Origin: Bermanella sp041589295
GTDB taxonomy: Bacteria; Pseudomonadota; Gammaproteobacteria; Pseudomonadales; Oceanobacteraceae
DNA: 25,229 nucleotides
NCBI GenBank assembly: GCA_041589295.1
Contig: JBFHVZ010000022.1
Coordinates: 1-25,229 of the forward strand
Direction: 5' to 3'
A program made the position numbers and the translations under genes. Shown here one piece after another: positions 9,017-16,829 of the stretch (its first letter is position 1; each line of letters starts with the position of its first letter). Under the pieces are notes generated by a model. It was not told the origin of the DNA, ran no database searches, and saw only the letters and a list, made by a program, of their open reading frames with translations.

Positions 9017-10786
9017 TTAAAACTCTGCTTCGGCCATGGCCATCAGAGTGTCTTTGCCGGCACACACTTCTTGTTGTAAGGCTTGAATCTCAGGCACAAA
9101 CAAACGGTAGAAGTGGTTGGCACTTTTTTCTTTGCTGCTAATAAACTCAGCGCTGTATTGTGCAGCAACGTCGTCTTTAGCTGCGGTGTCTGCCATTTTC
9201 GCCCAAAGCACAGCCAGTGTGGTAAGCGCGAACATGCGCAGTATTGGCGTGGCGGCGGCACCGGCTTGCTCTGGGTCGTTCATGGCATCGCGGCTTAACC
9301 ACACCAAAGCACCTTGCAGAGCGGTGATGAAGGTTTGGCAGTGGGCCTTGTGTTGCTCGTTTTTTACATCCGCCAACAGCTGTGTCAGGCTGGCGAAGTA
9401 AGTACGCGCTAATCGACCACCGTGCATGGTCAGCTTGCGGCCTACTAAATCCAAGGCCTGAATGCCGTTGGTGCCTTCATAAATGCGGGCAATGCGACCG
9501 TCACGCAGCAGCTGTTCGACTGGCCAGTCTTGGGTAAAGCCAGAACCCCCCATGGACTGAAGCGCTTGGTCTACGCTGAAGTAGCCTTCGTCGGTCAGGA
9601 AGGATTTCACCACTGGCGTCATCAATTGCAGTATGTCGTCGGACGCTTCGCGGGCTTTTTCATCTTCTGCGCTGTGGCTTAGGTCTAAGTGCAAACCGGT
9701 CCAATAGGCCATGGCGCGGCTACCCTCGATCAGCACCTTTTGGCGCATCATCATGCGGCGCACATCTGGGTGAACCAGAATCGGATCAGCAGGCTTGTCT
9801 GGTTGCGCGGGGCCAGACAGCGAACGGCTTTGCAGGCGCTCTTTGGCAAAACCCAGTGATACTTGGTAGGCGGTCTCGGCCAAGCCCAAACCCTGCATAC
9901 CGACCATGATGCGCGCGGCGTTCATCATGGTGAACATGCATTTAAGCCCTTGGTTTTCTTCGCCGATAAGCCAGCCTTTTGCGCCTTCAAAATTCATCAC
10001 GCAGGTGGCGCTGCCGTTGATGCCCATCTTGTGTTCTAGGCCACCACAGTAAGCGTCGTTACGAGTGCCGTCGGGCAAGACTTTAGGGACGAGGAACAAC
10101 GAAATACCCTTGCTGCTGTTGGGCGCGCCGGGCAATTTCGCCAGTACCAAATGCACGATGTTGTCGGTGAGATCGTGCTCACCGCCGGTGATCCAAATTT
10201 TGGTGCCGCTGATGGCGTAGCTACCATCTGCTTGAGGCTCGGCTTTGGTTCGAATAAGTCCGAGATCTGTGCCGCACTGGGGCTCGGTTAAGCACATGGT
10301 GCCGGTCCATTTGCCTTCTATTAAGTTGGCCAAGTAGGTTTGTTGTAGCTCGGCGCTGGCGTGCTGGGTAAGGGCGTCCATGGCACCGTGGCTTAAGCCC
10401 GGATACATGCCGAACGACAAATTGGTGGAGCAGACCATCTCGTCCACCACCATTTTCAACAAATGCGGTAAGCCCTGACCACCAAACTCAGGGTCAGCAG
10501 ACAGGCCACTCCAACCCCCTTGTTGGTACACCTCGTAGGCTTCTTTAAAGCCAGAGGCCGTGGTCACGGTTTTGGTTTCTGGATCGTAGTGTGTACCTTC
10601 GCGATCGCCCGGTTGGTTCGTGGGCAGCAGTACGTTTTCGGCCAGTTTGGCGGCTTCTTCCATGACGGCCTTAAAGATTTCCGGTGTGGCGTCTGCAAAG
10701 CGCTCAGTATTGGCAAGGCTTTGCGCGCCGAGCACGTCAAACAGGATAAAGTTCATGTTATCCAAAGGGGCACGATAGTGACTCAT
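9017..10786 (-). CDS. acyl-CoA dehydrogenase with C-terminal extension
   Basis: 589 residues, longer than the ~380-residue standard ACAD because of an N-terminal cap and a C-terminal extension, as in the DmdC/FadE5-like subgroup. It should oxidise an acyl-CoA to the enoyl-CoA with FAD and pass electrons to ETF. Motifs: CLTEPQCGTDLG (165-176, FAD/substrate), WITGGEHD (198-205), QALQSMGGSGFTQDWPVEQ (408-426), and RIYEGTNGIQ with the catalytic-type Glu437. Start choice: AAAGGA lies six bases before the ATG on the - strand. It is the first gene of the apparent operon with the SDR (4-base gap), folX and folE. Many homologues are labelled 3-methylmercaptopropionyl-CoA dehydrogenase (DmdC), but no other DMSP gene is here, so the substrate is undecided. 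Confidence 0.92.
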   Translation of the reverse strand: MSHYRAPLDNMNFILFDVLGAQSLANTERFADATPEIFKAVMEEAAKLAENVLLPTNQPGDREGTHYDPETKTVTTASGFKEAYEVYQQGGWSGLSADPEFGGQGLPHLLKMVVDEMVCSTNLSFGMYPGLSHGAMDALTQHASAELQQTYLANLIEGKWTGTMCLTEPQCGTDLGLIRTKAEPQADGSYAISGTKIWITGGEHDLTDNIVHLVLAKLPGAPNSSKGISLFLVPKVLPDGTRNDAYCGGLEHKMGINGSATCVMNFEGAKGWLIGEENQGLKCMFTMMNAARIMVGMQGLGLAETAYQVSLGFAKERLQSRSLSGPAQPDKPADPILVHPDVRRMMMRQKVLIEGSRAMAYWTGLHLDLSHSAEDEKAREASDDILQLMTPVVKSFLTDEGYFSVDQALQSMGGSGFTQDWPVEQLLRDGRIARIYEGTNGIQALDLVGRKLTMHGGRLARTYFASLTQLLADVKNEQHKAHCQTFITALQGALVWLSRDAMNDPEQAGAAATPILRMFALTTLAVLWAKMADTAAKDDVAAQYSAEFISSKEKSANHFYRLFVPEIQALQQEVCAGKDTLMAMAEAEF

Positions 10787-10971
10787 GATGTTTCCTTTAA
10801 CGAATGGTTACGAGGTAAACGGGTTCTCAGCTTGTACGTGCAGTTTTCGTGGCTGGATCATTCTGCGCATAAAACAATTGGTCACACGCTGTCAGAATGT
10901 CTCGAATCACCCATGTTGCGAGGGTGAGTGGTGCTAGGCTTATTAAAGGAAATCATCACTAGGCCCGACCC

Positions 10972-12636
10972 ATGGATTGGTGGAAAAACCTCAGCCTGAA
11001 GTGGAAGCTGCAAATCGGCTTCTTCGTAGTGACTGCCGTCACCACCTTGTTCAATCGCTTTTTAGCGGTTTACGAAATGCAGACCTTGATAGATCTGGCG
11101 CGCAGCAATGATGTTGCCGAACCCGTGGTGGCGCTCATGGTGCAAGAGCGGGCTGATTTTATCTTCAACAGCGTGTGGGAATCGGCGCTGGAATTTACCA
11201 TTCAGTTTATGATTATCGGTTTTGTGGCCACGCTGTTTGTGCGCCCGTTACAAGACTTAATTCGGGCGTTAACCAAGGTAGAAGAAGGTGATTTAACACA
11301 GCGTGTGGTGGTGCGTAACCATGATGAAATTGGTGAGGTCAGCGAACACTTTAACGACATGGTAAAGCGCCTCGCATTTGTACTGGCGAATGCCAATGGC
11401 AGCGCAACACACATGCGACAATCGGCGTATCAAATTACCGAAGTCAGCGAAAGCATTGCCGACCAATCCGAAGAAGAAAAACGCAAATTCCGTGCAGTGT
11501 CTGACGTCATAGAGGAACTCAACGCCATTGCCGAACAAATTCAATCGCTGGCGGGTGAATCGAAACAAAACGCACAACAAGGCCAGCAAGCGGCCGACGT
11601 AGGTAAACAGCAGGTACAAAGTTCGGTTAAAGAAATGCGGCAAATCGAACAACGTGTGCAGCTTGCCTCGTCGCAAGTAAGCGAACTGGATGAAACCGCA
11701 CAGAGCATCGCTAAAATCATAGAAAGCATTTCTGAAATTGCCGATCAAACAAACTTATTGGCGTTGAACGCAGCCATTGAAGCCGCTCGCGCCGGTGAAC
11801 AAGGTCGCGGCTTTGCCGTGGTGGCGGATGAAGTGCGAGCCCTTGCCGAGAAAACCAGTCAAAGCTCCCACGAAATCGACGGGATTATTTCAAATTTAAC
11901 CGATAACGTTCACCAAGTGACTGAGTCCATGGCGGCAGTGGTGGAGCGAGTACACAATAATGCCGAAGCAGCGCAAGCCACGGCCGAGCACATTGAAGGT
12001 GCCACACAAAAAATTCAGCTTTCGGCTAAAAATGCGCAAGACATTGACGATATTAGCCGTCGCCAAGGCGACCAATTTGCGCAACTTAGTTTAGCTATGA
12101 CTGACTTGTTAGAAGCGCTTGAGCAAAACACCAGTAAAGTGTCTAACACCGCTAACATTGCCCAATCACTGTTTAACTTAACGCAGCGCCTACATGATTT
12201 GATTGCCAAGTTTGAAATTTCAGACGAAATGAAAGTGCAAGCGAATGAAGCTCAAGTCCCCGTTAAGCAAGAAAACCGAAAATCGCCAAGAATAGAATCC
12301 AATTTATTGGTACGTGTTAAAAATAAACAAAATTGGGAAGATGCCTTTTGCGAAAACCTCAGCAGTACAGGTATGAAAATCGTGTTTCAAGGGCAGCTTG
12401 CAGTAAACAGCGAACAGCAGTTTGAAATTCTATTACCAAAAGAAAACGTCGAAGCCTACCGCACGCAAACACCGCTTAAACTAAAAGGCACGATTAAGCG
12501 TGTGGATAAAGGTAAAGACAAGCAAGGATATGGTATTTGTTTTAATGGATTGGATGAAAAGTCCCAACTAAAACTGCGCGCGGCCATGCATTTTTTAGAA
12601 GGTAAATCAGAAACATCTGAAGTAAAGGCTTCTTAA
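10972..12636 (+). CDS. methyl-accepting chemotaxis protein with C-terminal PilZ domain
   Basis: 554 residues. TM1 ~13-33 and TM2 ~72-90 enclose a periplasmic loop of only ~40 residues, too short for a standard sensor domain. A HAMP domain follows (~91-143), then a long coiled-coil signalling domain whose conserved tip reads DQTNLLALNAAIEAARAGEQ (258-277) and GRGFAVVADEVRALAEKT (278-295). This region contacts CheA/CheW. Residues ~433-545 form a PilZ domain with the full c-di-GMP signature: R436-x-x-x-R440 and N462-x-S464-x-x-G467. The protein should therefore couple chemotaxis or motility signalling to cyclic-di-GMP. It is divergent from the acyl-CoA dehydrogenase gene (185-base gap) and not in a che operon. 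There is an AGG at 10961-10963 and AAAGGA further upstream. The input signal is unknown; it may sense the membrane state or c-di-GMP itself. Confidence 0.95.
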   Translation: MDWWKNLSLKWKLQIGFFVVTAVTTLFNRFLAVYEMQTLIDLARSNDVAEPVVALMVQERADFIFNSVWESALEFTIQFMIIGFVATLFVRPLQDLIRALTKVEEGDLTQRVVVRNHDEIGEVSEHFNDMVKRLAFVLANANGSATHMRQSAYQITEVSESIADQSEEEKRKFRAVSDVIEELNAIAEQIQSLAGESKQNAQQGQQAADVGKQQVQSSVKEMRQIEQRVQLASSQVSELDETAQSIAKIIESISEIADQTNLLALNAAIEAARAGEQGRGFAVVADEVRALAEKTSQSSHEIDGIISNLTDNVHQVTESMAAVVERVHNNAEAAQATAEHIEGATQKIQLSAKNAQDIDDISRRQGDQFAQLSLAMTDLLEALEQNTSKVSNTANIAQSLFNLTQRLHDLIAKFEISDEMKVQANEAQVPVKQENRKSPRIESNLLVRVKNKQNWEDAFCENLSSTGMKIVFQGQLAVNSEQQFEILLPKENVEAYRTQTPLKLKGTIKRVDKGKDKQGYGICFNGLDEKSQLKLRAAMHFLEGKSETSEVKAS

Positions 12637-12683
12637 CAAACGCTTGCGCTTGCAACTAATTGTGTGTGCAACCTGACCGTTTA

Positions 12684-12710
12684 GCATTCGTTGAACATTC
12701 GTTGAGCATT
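12684..12710. repeat. short tandem repeat, 11-bp unit
   Basis: GCATTCGTTGA (12684-12694) is followed directly by ACATTCGTTGA (12695-12705) and a partial GCATT (12706-12710). It lies in the non-coding gap between the chemoreceptor and the cytochrome gene. It may be a binding site for a regulator, or chance. Confidence 0.5.
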
Positions 12711-12799
12711 ACAAGCAATAGGCGTTTAGGTTGCATGACAAGGTCGTCGAAAAATCGCAATACTCTTGGGTGATTTTTTTAACGCAACCTAATGTAAAC

Positions 12800-12813
12800 C
12801 CGATCCAGATCAA
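12800..12813. promoter_or_regulatory. FNR/Anr-like box before the cytochrome gene
   Basis: CCGAT-CCAG-ATCAA matches the FNR/Anr consensus TTGAT-N4-ATCAA at 8 of 10 positions, with one perfect half-site. It lies 88 bases before the cytochrome c start, a sensible distance for oxygen-dependent control of a cytochrome gene. The assignment is by motif only and no promoter was identified with confidence. Confidence 0.35.
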
Positions 12814-12900
12814 GATTTGCAACACACTGGTGGGGCAATTGGACTTGCCTTTTCTAATGCTTGCCATTAGTTTACCCGCACGTTTTAGGTGGGATTTATC

Positions 12901-13524
12901 ATGGGCAAGTTTTTTTCTTTTTTGGTTTTAATCTTTTTTTCGATGACAAGCAGCGCGGGCGATTTAAAAGCACAATACGACCGCCTAGCTCAAGTGCAAG
13001 CCAATCAAGCCGAGTATCAGATTGCCCTACAAGCTGGCGAAGAGCGTTCGACATTATGTGGTTACTGTCACGGGAAAGACGGCAATAGTGTGAAAGATGA
13101 CGTGCCGAATCTAGCCGGACAAAACCCTGAATATCTATTGCATCAATTCGAACTGTTTGCCGCAGGCACACGCAAAAATTACGTGATGGAACGCTTAGCA
13201 AAAGTGGTAACCGAAGAAGAGCGTGTCAACATTGCATTGTATTACGCCTCGTTGAATGTCAGCGTTGATACAGCGGCGCAAAGTTCAGCCCGTGGTGAAG
13301 AAGTTTATCAAGGCTTTTGTTTCGCCTGCCATGGTGAAAACGGTCGAGGCAATAAAGACATGCCACGCTTAGCCGGTCAGCAAAAGACCTTTATCGAAAA
13401 GACACTACGTGCGTTTAAAGATGGTAAGTCGTACCGAGATAAGTCGCCTATGGTGGCCATCATGCGTAAAATTAACGACCAAGACATTCCTGAGCTGGCG
13501 GCGTATTTGTCAGCGATGAAATGA
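12901..13524 (+). CDS. dihaem cytochrome c4-like protein
   Basis: 207 residues from ATG 12901, chosen over an in-frame GTG at 12889 because AGGTGGG (12887-12893) sits seven bases before this ATG and overlaps the GTG. An N-terminal signal peptide (residues 1-19, ending SSA) sends it to the periplasm. Two haem c sites are present: C53-G-Y-C56-H57 and C140-F-A-C143-H144, one per half, each followed by a PxLAGQ motif (NLAGQ at 70-74, RLAGQ at 156-160). Met ligands are probably M96 and M184 or M188. This two-domain layout is typical of cytochrome c4, an electron donor to terminal oxidases. The ~30 charged residues between the signal peptide and the first haem are longer than usual. A candidate FNR box is upstream and a small unknown gene follows after 27 bases. 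Confidence 0.9.
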   Translation: MGKFFSFLVLIFFSMTSSAGDLKAQYDRLAQVQANQAEYQIALQAGEERSTLCGYCHGKDGNSVKDDVPNLAGQNPEYLLHQFELFAAGTRKNYVMERLAKVVTEEERVNIALYYASLNVSVDTAAQSSARGEEVYQGFCFACHGENGRGNKDMPRLAGQQKTFIEKTLRAFKDGKSYRDKSPMVAIMRKINDQDIPELAAYLSAMK

Positions 13525-13551
13525 TGGTCATGCAGGTTTAGCGAGAATTTT

Positions 13552-13914
13552 ATGATTATCGAAGGCGATAGCGACATTATCACCCGTTGCGAGTGGCTAC
13601 CCGAGGTTGCACGTCAACAGTTAACCTTTCGTAATGGCAATGTGTTGGTATTAAGCGAAAGCGTTATGGCCTTTTATAAAAGTGCTGCGGCCATTGATGA
13701 TCCCCTTGGTAATGGCCTGCTGGATATGGTGGACTTGCCGGAAGCCCTCAGCGCCAATGAACAGGGCTTTGTGGTCAGTTACCGTGCGGGCTTTGTTGGT
13801 TTGGCCGATGACAAAGCGTTGCTGATCACGCCCAACGACATTCAGTTGTTTCCTAATAAAGAATGCGCATTGCGCAATCAGCAAGAAATCGCCCGCTTAG
13901 CGTTAGCGGGCTAG
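13552..13914 (+). CDS. small protein of unknown function
   Basis: 120 residues, no signal peptide or membrane segment, acidic N-terminal half (MIIEGDSDIITRCEW). No family recognised and no catalytic motif visible. A weak GAGAA lies shortly before the ATG. It follows the cytochrome gene by 27 bases, so it may share its transcript. Its last codons overlap the last codons of lnt on the opposite strand by 12 bases (13903-13914), inside an inverted repeat. The frame is intact and the product looks soluble and globular; its role is unknown. Confidence 0.7.
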   Translation: MIIEGDSDIITRCEWLPEVARQQLTFRNGNVLVLSESVMAFYKSAAAIDDPLGNGLLDMVDLPEALSANEQGFVVSYRAGFVGLADDKALLITPNDIQLFPNKECALRNQQEIARLALAG

Positions 13915-13946
13915 TGCTGTAACGCTAAGCTGGCGTAAGCGCCAGC
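13895..13946. terminator. inverted repeats at the convergent ends of the 120-aa gene and lnt
   Basis: GCTTAGCGTTA (13895-13905) pairs perfectly over 11 bp with TAACGCTAAGC (13920-13930). A competing stem is GCCCGCT (13891-13897) with AGCGGGC (13905-13911). A further 7-bp hairpin, GCTGGCG/CGCCAGC (13929-13935/13940-13946), lies inside the lnt 3' end. There is no T-run, so a classical intrinsic terminator is not proven; it may block head-on transcription or protect 3' ends. Confidence 0.45.
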
Positions 13947-15465
13947 GAGCAAATCCCAAAATACCCACCACGGCCAACACCATTGGCCAGCTACCCCACA
14001 ACATAAACGGTGTGCTGCCGGTCATAATGTGTGCATTGGCGTTTAATGCACCGAACTCAAACTGAGGTAAACGCGCGACCACATTTCCTTTCGGATCAAT
14101 CAAAGCGGTGACACCGGTATTGGTGGCGCGTAATAAATAGCGTCCGGTTTCTAACGCGCGCATGCGCGCCATGGCCATATGCTGTAACGGACCATTGCTG
14201 CGACCAAACCAAGCGTCGTTGCTAATGGTGACCATTAAGCCTGATTGCTTGGCCATGTTCGCAACGAAATCAGGATAGACCACCTCGTAACAAATAAAGG
14301 GCGCAATGCCGTATTCAATATCGCCTTTGTGCGCTTGCAATATGGCTTGCTCAGGCTCGCCACGACGAAAGTCCGACATGGGAATATTAAAAAACTCTAA
14401 CAATGAGCGTGCCTGGTCGGGTAGCGGTAAATACTCACCAAAGGGCACCAGTTTTTGTTTGTGATAAACGCCGCTGCCGGTACCGATGGCGACAATGCTG
14501 TTATGAAATGCACCGGGGTAGGGCTCGTTTTGCTGTTGTTGATAGGGGATGCCGGTAATCAGCGTGGTGTTTGTGTCACGCGCTTCGTTGCCTAAATACT
14601 GAATGTATTCTTTGGCTTGGTGACGCAGTACGGTTATCGCGGTTTCGGGCCACAGCACCACATCGGCTTGGTGCCAATGTTCTTGGCTGGCGCCGCGGTA
14701 TTTTTCTAACGTCGGGTAAATTTCGGACGAGAGCCATTTACGTTCTTGCGGAATATTGCCTTGTACGGCAACGACATTTAATTCGCCGTTTTCTAATGGC
14801 GCTGTCCAGTGAATGGCGTTGAGTAATGCAGCAACGACCCAAGGGCTCAATAGCGCGACACTGGCTTTTACCCATAAGGCTTTGGCAAGGGGCTGGGTGC
14901 GGTGCTTGAGTAGCAGTGTCACGAGGGCGGTGGCACTTAACACCACCACAAAGCTGATGCCGTACACGCCGAAAATGGGCGCGAGACCTTTTAGCGGCGT
15001 ATTGAGGTGTGCATCCCCTAAAAACAACCAAGGAAAGCCAGTTAAAAACCAAGAGCGCAGCCACTCAAAACCAACCCATAGTGCGGCAAAGGTTAAAAAG
15101 TTGAGCGACCCCAACGCAAACCATTTACGGTAGGCGAACGCCATAAGCGCAAAAAACCACGCTAGCCCAGCCACAAAGATAAAGGTAAACAGTGCGGCCA
15201 GCGGTGCGGGTGTGTGGCTGTGCACATGAATACTGATGTAAACCCAGCTGACGCCTGAGGCATACAAACCCAAGCCGTACCACCAGCCACGCCATAACGC
15301 TTGCTTGCCATTTAATGTGTGTAACGAGAGAAAAAGCAGCGCGCAGCTGATAATGCCCAGTGGCCACCAAAAGTATGGAGCAAAGCTAAAAGGAAGAACC
15401 GCCCCGGCGGCCAAGGCAAAAAAATGGCCTGGTAAACCAGGCCGTGAAATCCATGAAAGGTACAT
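13903..15465 (-). CDS. lnt: apolipoprotein N-acyltransferase
   Basis: 520 residues, inner membrane. It transfers the third acyl chain from phospholipid to the N-terminal Cys of lipoproteins before Lol sorting. The N-terminal ~220 residues hold the usual set of hydrophobic segments. The C-terminal half is a nitrilase-like domain with the Glu-Lys-Cys triad: E274 (LWPETAIT), K338 (YHKQKLVPFGEYLP) and C392 (ICYEVVYPD), aligned with E267/K335/C387 of E. coli. The length is normal. An AGGA precedes the ATG on the - strand. It is the last gene of the miaB-ybeZ-ybeY-corC-lnt cluster, 21 bases after corC, and its 3' end overlaps the convergent 120-residue gene by 12 bases. At least four lipoprotein genes in this window are predicted substrates. 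Confidence 0.97.
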   Translation of the reverse strand: MYLSWISRPGLPGHFFALAAGAVLPFSFAPYFWWPLGIISCALLFLSLHTLNGKQALWRGWWYGLGLYASGVSWVYISIHVHSHTPAPLAALFTFIFVAGLAWFFALMAFAYRKWFALGSLNFLTFAALWVGFEWLRSWFLTGFPWLFLGDAHLNTPLKGLAPIFGVYGISFVVVLSATALVTLLLKHRTQPLAKALWVKASVALLSPWVVAALLNAIHWTAPLENGELNVVAVQGNIPQERKWLSSEIYPTLEKYRGASQEHWHQADVVLWPETAITVLRHQAKEYIQYLGNEARDTNTTLITGIPYQQQQNEPYPGAFHNSIVAIGTGSGVYHKQKLVPFGEYLPLPDQARSLLEFFNIPMSDFRRGEPEQAILQAHKGDIEYGIAPFICYEVVYPDFVANMAKQSGLMVTISNDAWFGRSNGPLQHMAMARMRALETGRYLLRATNTGVTALIDPKGNVVARLPQFEFGALNANAHIMTGSTPFMLWGSWPMVLAVVGILGFARWRLRQLSVTALAR

Positions 15466-15486
15466 AGAATCCTATCCGTGCAAAGC

Positions 15487-16326
15487 TTATTCGTCGTCTT
15501 GTTGTACGCGGGTCACTTGCAGTAAATGAATCTGACGGTTATTGGCGTTGACCACTTTAAACACGTAATTTTGAATCGTGATGACATCGTCGCAATCAGG
15601 CAAACGCCCGAAACGGTCAATGACAATGCCGCCAATGGTGTCAAATTCTTCGTCAGAAAAGTCGGTGTCGAAGGCTTCGTTAAAATCTTCGATGGTGGTG
15701 AGTGCTTTCACCATGTAGGTGTTTTCATCCACCTGTTTGATGAAGGTGTCTTCTTCGTCGAAGTCGTGTTCGTCTTCGATTTCACCCACGATTTGTTCTA
15801 ATACATCTTCAATGGTGACCAGACCGGCAATACCGCCGTATTCGTCAATGACCACTGCCATGTGATTGCGGGTGGCGCGAAATTCTTTCAGCAATACGTT
15901 AAGGCGTTTACTTTCGGGAACAAAGGTCACCGGACGCAGCACGTCCTTTAAACGAAATTGGTCAGTGGTGGTTTCTAACACCAGCGGCAGTAAGTCTTTG
16001 GCGAGCAGTACGCCGAGCACTTCGTCGTTTTCGCCAATGACGGGAAAGCGTGAGTGCGCGCTGGAAATAATAGAAGGCAAAAACTCTTTGGGCTTTTGGC
16101 TGGCTTCAACACACACCACTTGCGAGCGTGGCACCATAATCTCACGCACTTGCATGTCGGCCACCTGAATGGCGCCTTCCATGATGCTCAGGGCGTCGCT
16201 GTCTACCAGCTGGCGGCCTTCGGCCTCACGGAGAATATGTTTGATTTCGTGTTTGCTTTTGGGGTCGCCTCCAAAAAAGCGGAGGCGGTCAAACCAGGAG
16301 GATTTTCTCGGTCGGTCTTCGTTCAT
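15487..16326 (-). CDS. corC: CorC/YbeX-type CBS-domain protein
   Basis: 279 residues, soluble, linked genetically to Mg2+/Co2+ efflux with CorA and, as YbeX, to ribosome metabolism. Two CBS domains lie at ~65-120 (VPRSQVVCVEAS, SRFPVIGE, DEVLGVLLAKDLL) and ~130-185 (RPVTFVPESKRL, HMAVVIDEYGGIAGLVTIEDVLE). The CorC/HlyC domain (transporter-associated) covers ~195-275 (IGGIVIDRFGRLP). It lacks the DUF21 transmembrane domain of larger CNNM-type homologues, so it probably works with a membrane partner encoded elsewhere. It lies between ybeY (20-base gap) and lnt (21-base gap), the standard gammaproteobacterial order. No strong Shine-Dalgarno is visible before its ATG, so translation may rely on coupling with ybeY. 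Confidence 0.95.
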   Translation of the reverse strand: MNEDRPRKSSWFDRLRFFGGDPKSKHEIKHILREAEGRQLVDSDALSIMEGAIQVADMQVREIMVPRSQVVCVEASQKPKEFLPSIISSAHSRFPVIGENDEVLGVLLAKDLLPLVLETTTDQFRLKDVLRPVTFVPESKRLNVLLKEFRATRNHMAVVIDEYGGIAGLVTIEDVLEQIVGEIEDEHDFDEEDTFIKQVDENTYMVKALTTIEDFNEAFDTDFSDEEFDTIGGIVIDRFGRLPDCDDVITIQNYVFKVVNANNRQIHLLQVTRVQQDDE

Positions 16327-16346
16327 GGTGTCTGGGAGCAGGAGCC

Positions 16347-16829
16347 CTAATCAATTACCTGGTACGGATCATCAAAACCCAGTTCGGCGAGAATGTCGCG
16401 CTCTAGGGCTTCCATGATGTCCGCTTCGTCGTCTTTTATATGATCGAAACCGAGTAAATGCAAGCACCCGTGCACGACCATGTGAGCCCAGTGGGCATCG
16501 AGGGTTTTCTTTTGTTCGCTGGCTTCGGCGGCCACCACAGGGGCACAGACGATTAGATCCCCCAAGGTGGCGTCCATACCTTCTAGGTCCACACCCATTT
16601 CGATTAACTCGGCAGGGACCTCAAAAGGAAACGACAGCACATTCGTGGGTTTGTCTTTGCCTCGGTATTCAAGGTTGAGCGCTTGGCTTTCGTCGTTATC
16701 CACAATGCGGATGCACACGTCGGCGTCTTCTTTACGGCCTTCTAACGCGGCTTCGACCCAGCGTTGAATATCGGCTTCGTTGGGAAGATTGTCCGCGTCA
16801 CAAGCAATTTGTAAATCAATGGCGATCAT
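16347..16829 (-). CDS. ybeY: endoribonuclease YbeY (16S rRNA maturation)
   Basis: 160 residues. A zinc metalloprotein needed for 16S rRNA 3'-end maturation and ribosome quality control. The zinc motif HGxLHLxGxDH is complete: H120-G-C-L-H124-L-L-G-F-D-H130. The conserved PTNVLSFPFE (61-70) and GDLIVC (90-95) are also present. Its ATG overlaps the end of ybeZ by 4 bases, so the two are translationally coupled, and corC follows after 20 bases. Length is typical. Confidence 0.97.
   Translation of the reverse strand: MIAIDLQIACDADNLPNEADIQRWVEAALEGRKEDADVCIRIVDNDESQALNLEYRGKDKPTNVLSFPFEVPAELIEMGVDLEGMDATLGDLIVCAPVVAAEASEQKKTLDAHWAHMVVHGCLHLLGFDHIKDDEADIMEALERDILAELGFDDPYQVID

Noticed and set aside
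9017..10786. Naming the acyl-CoA dehydrogenase dmdC
   Set aside because: The subgroup is over-annotated with this name; no other DMSP gene lies nearby and the substrate cannot be read from sequence.
10520..10927. 135-codon ORF on the + strand opposite the acyl-CoA dehydrogenase
   Set aside because: Antisense shadow of a clear gene, extending into the divergent promoter region; no ribosome site or protein-like features.
11293..11748. 151-codon ORF on the - strand inside the chemoreceptor
   Set aside because: Antisense to the conserved MCP signalling domain; low-complexity Phe/Leu-rich translation.
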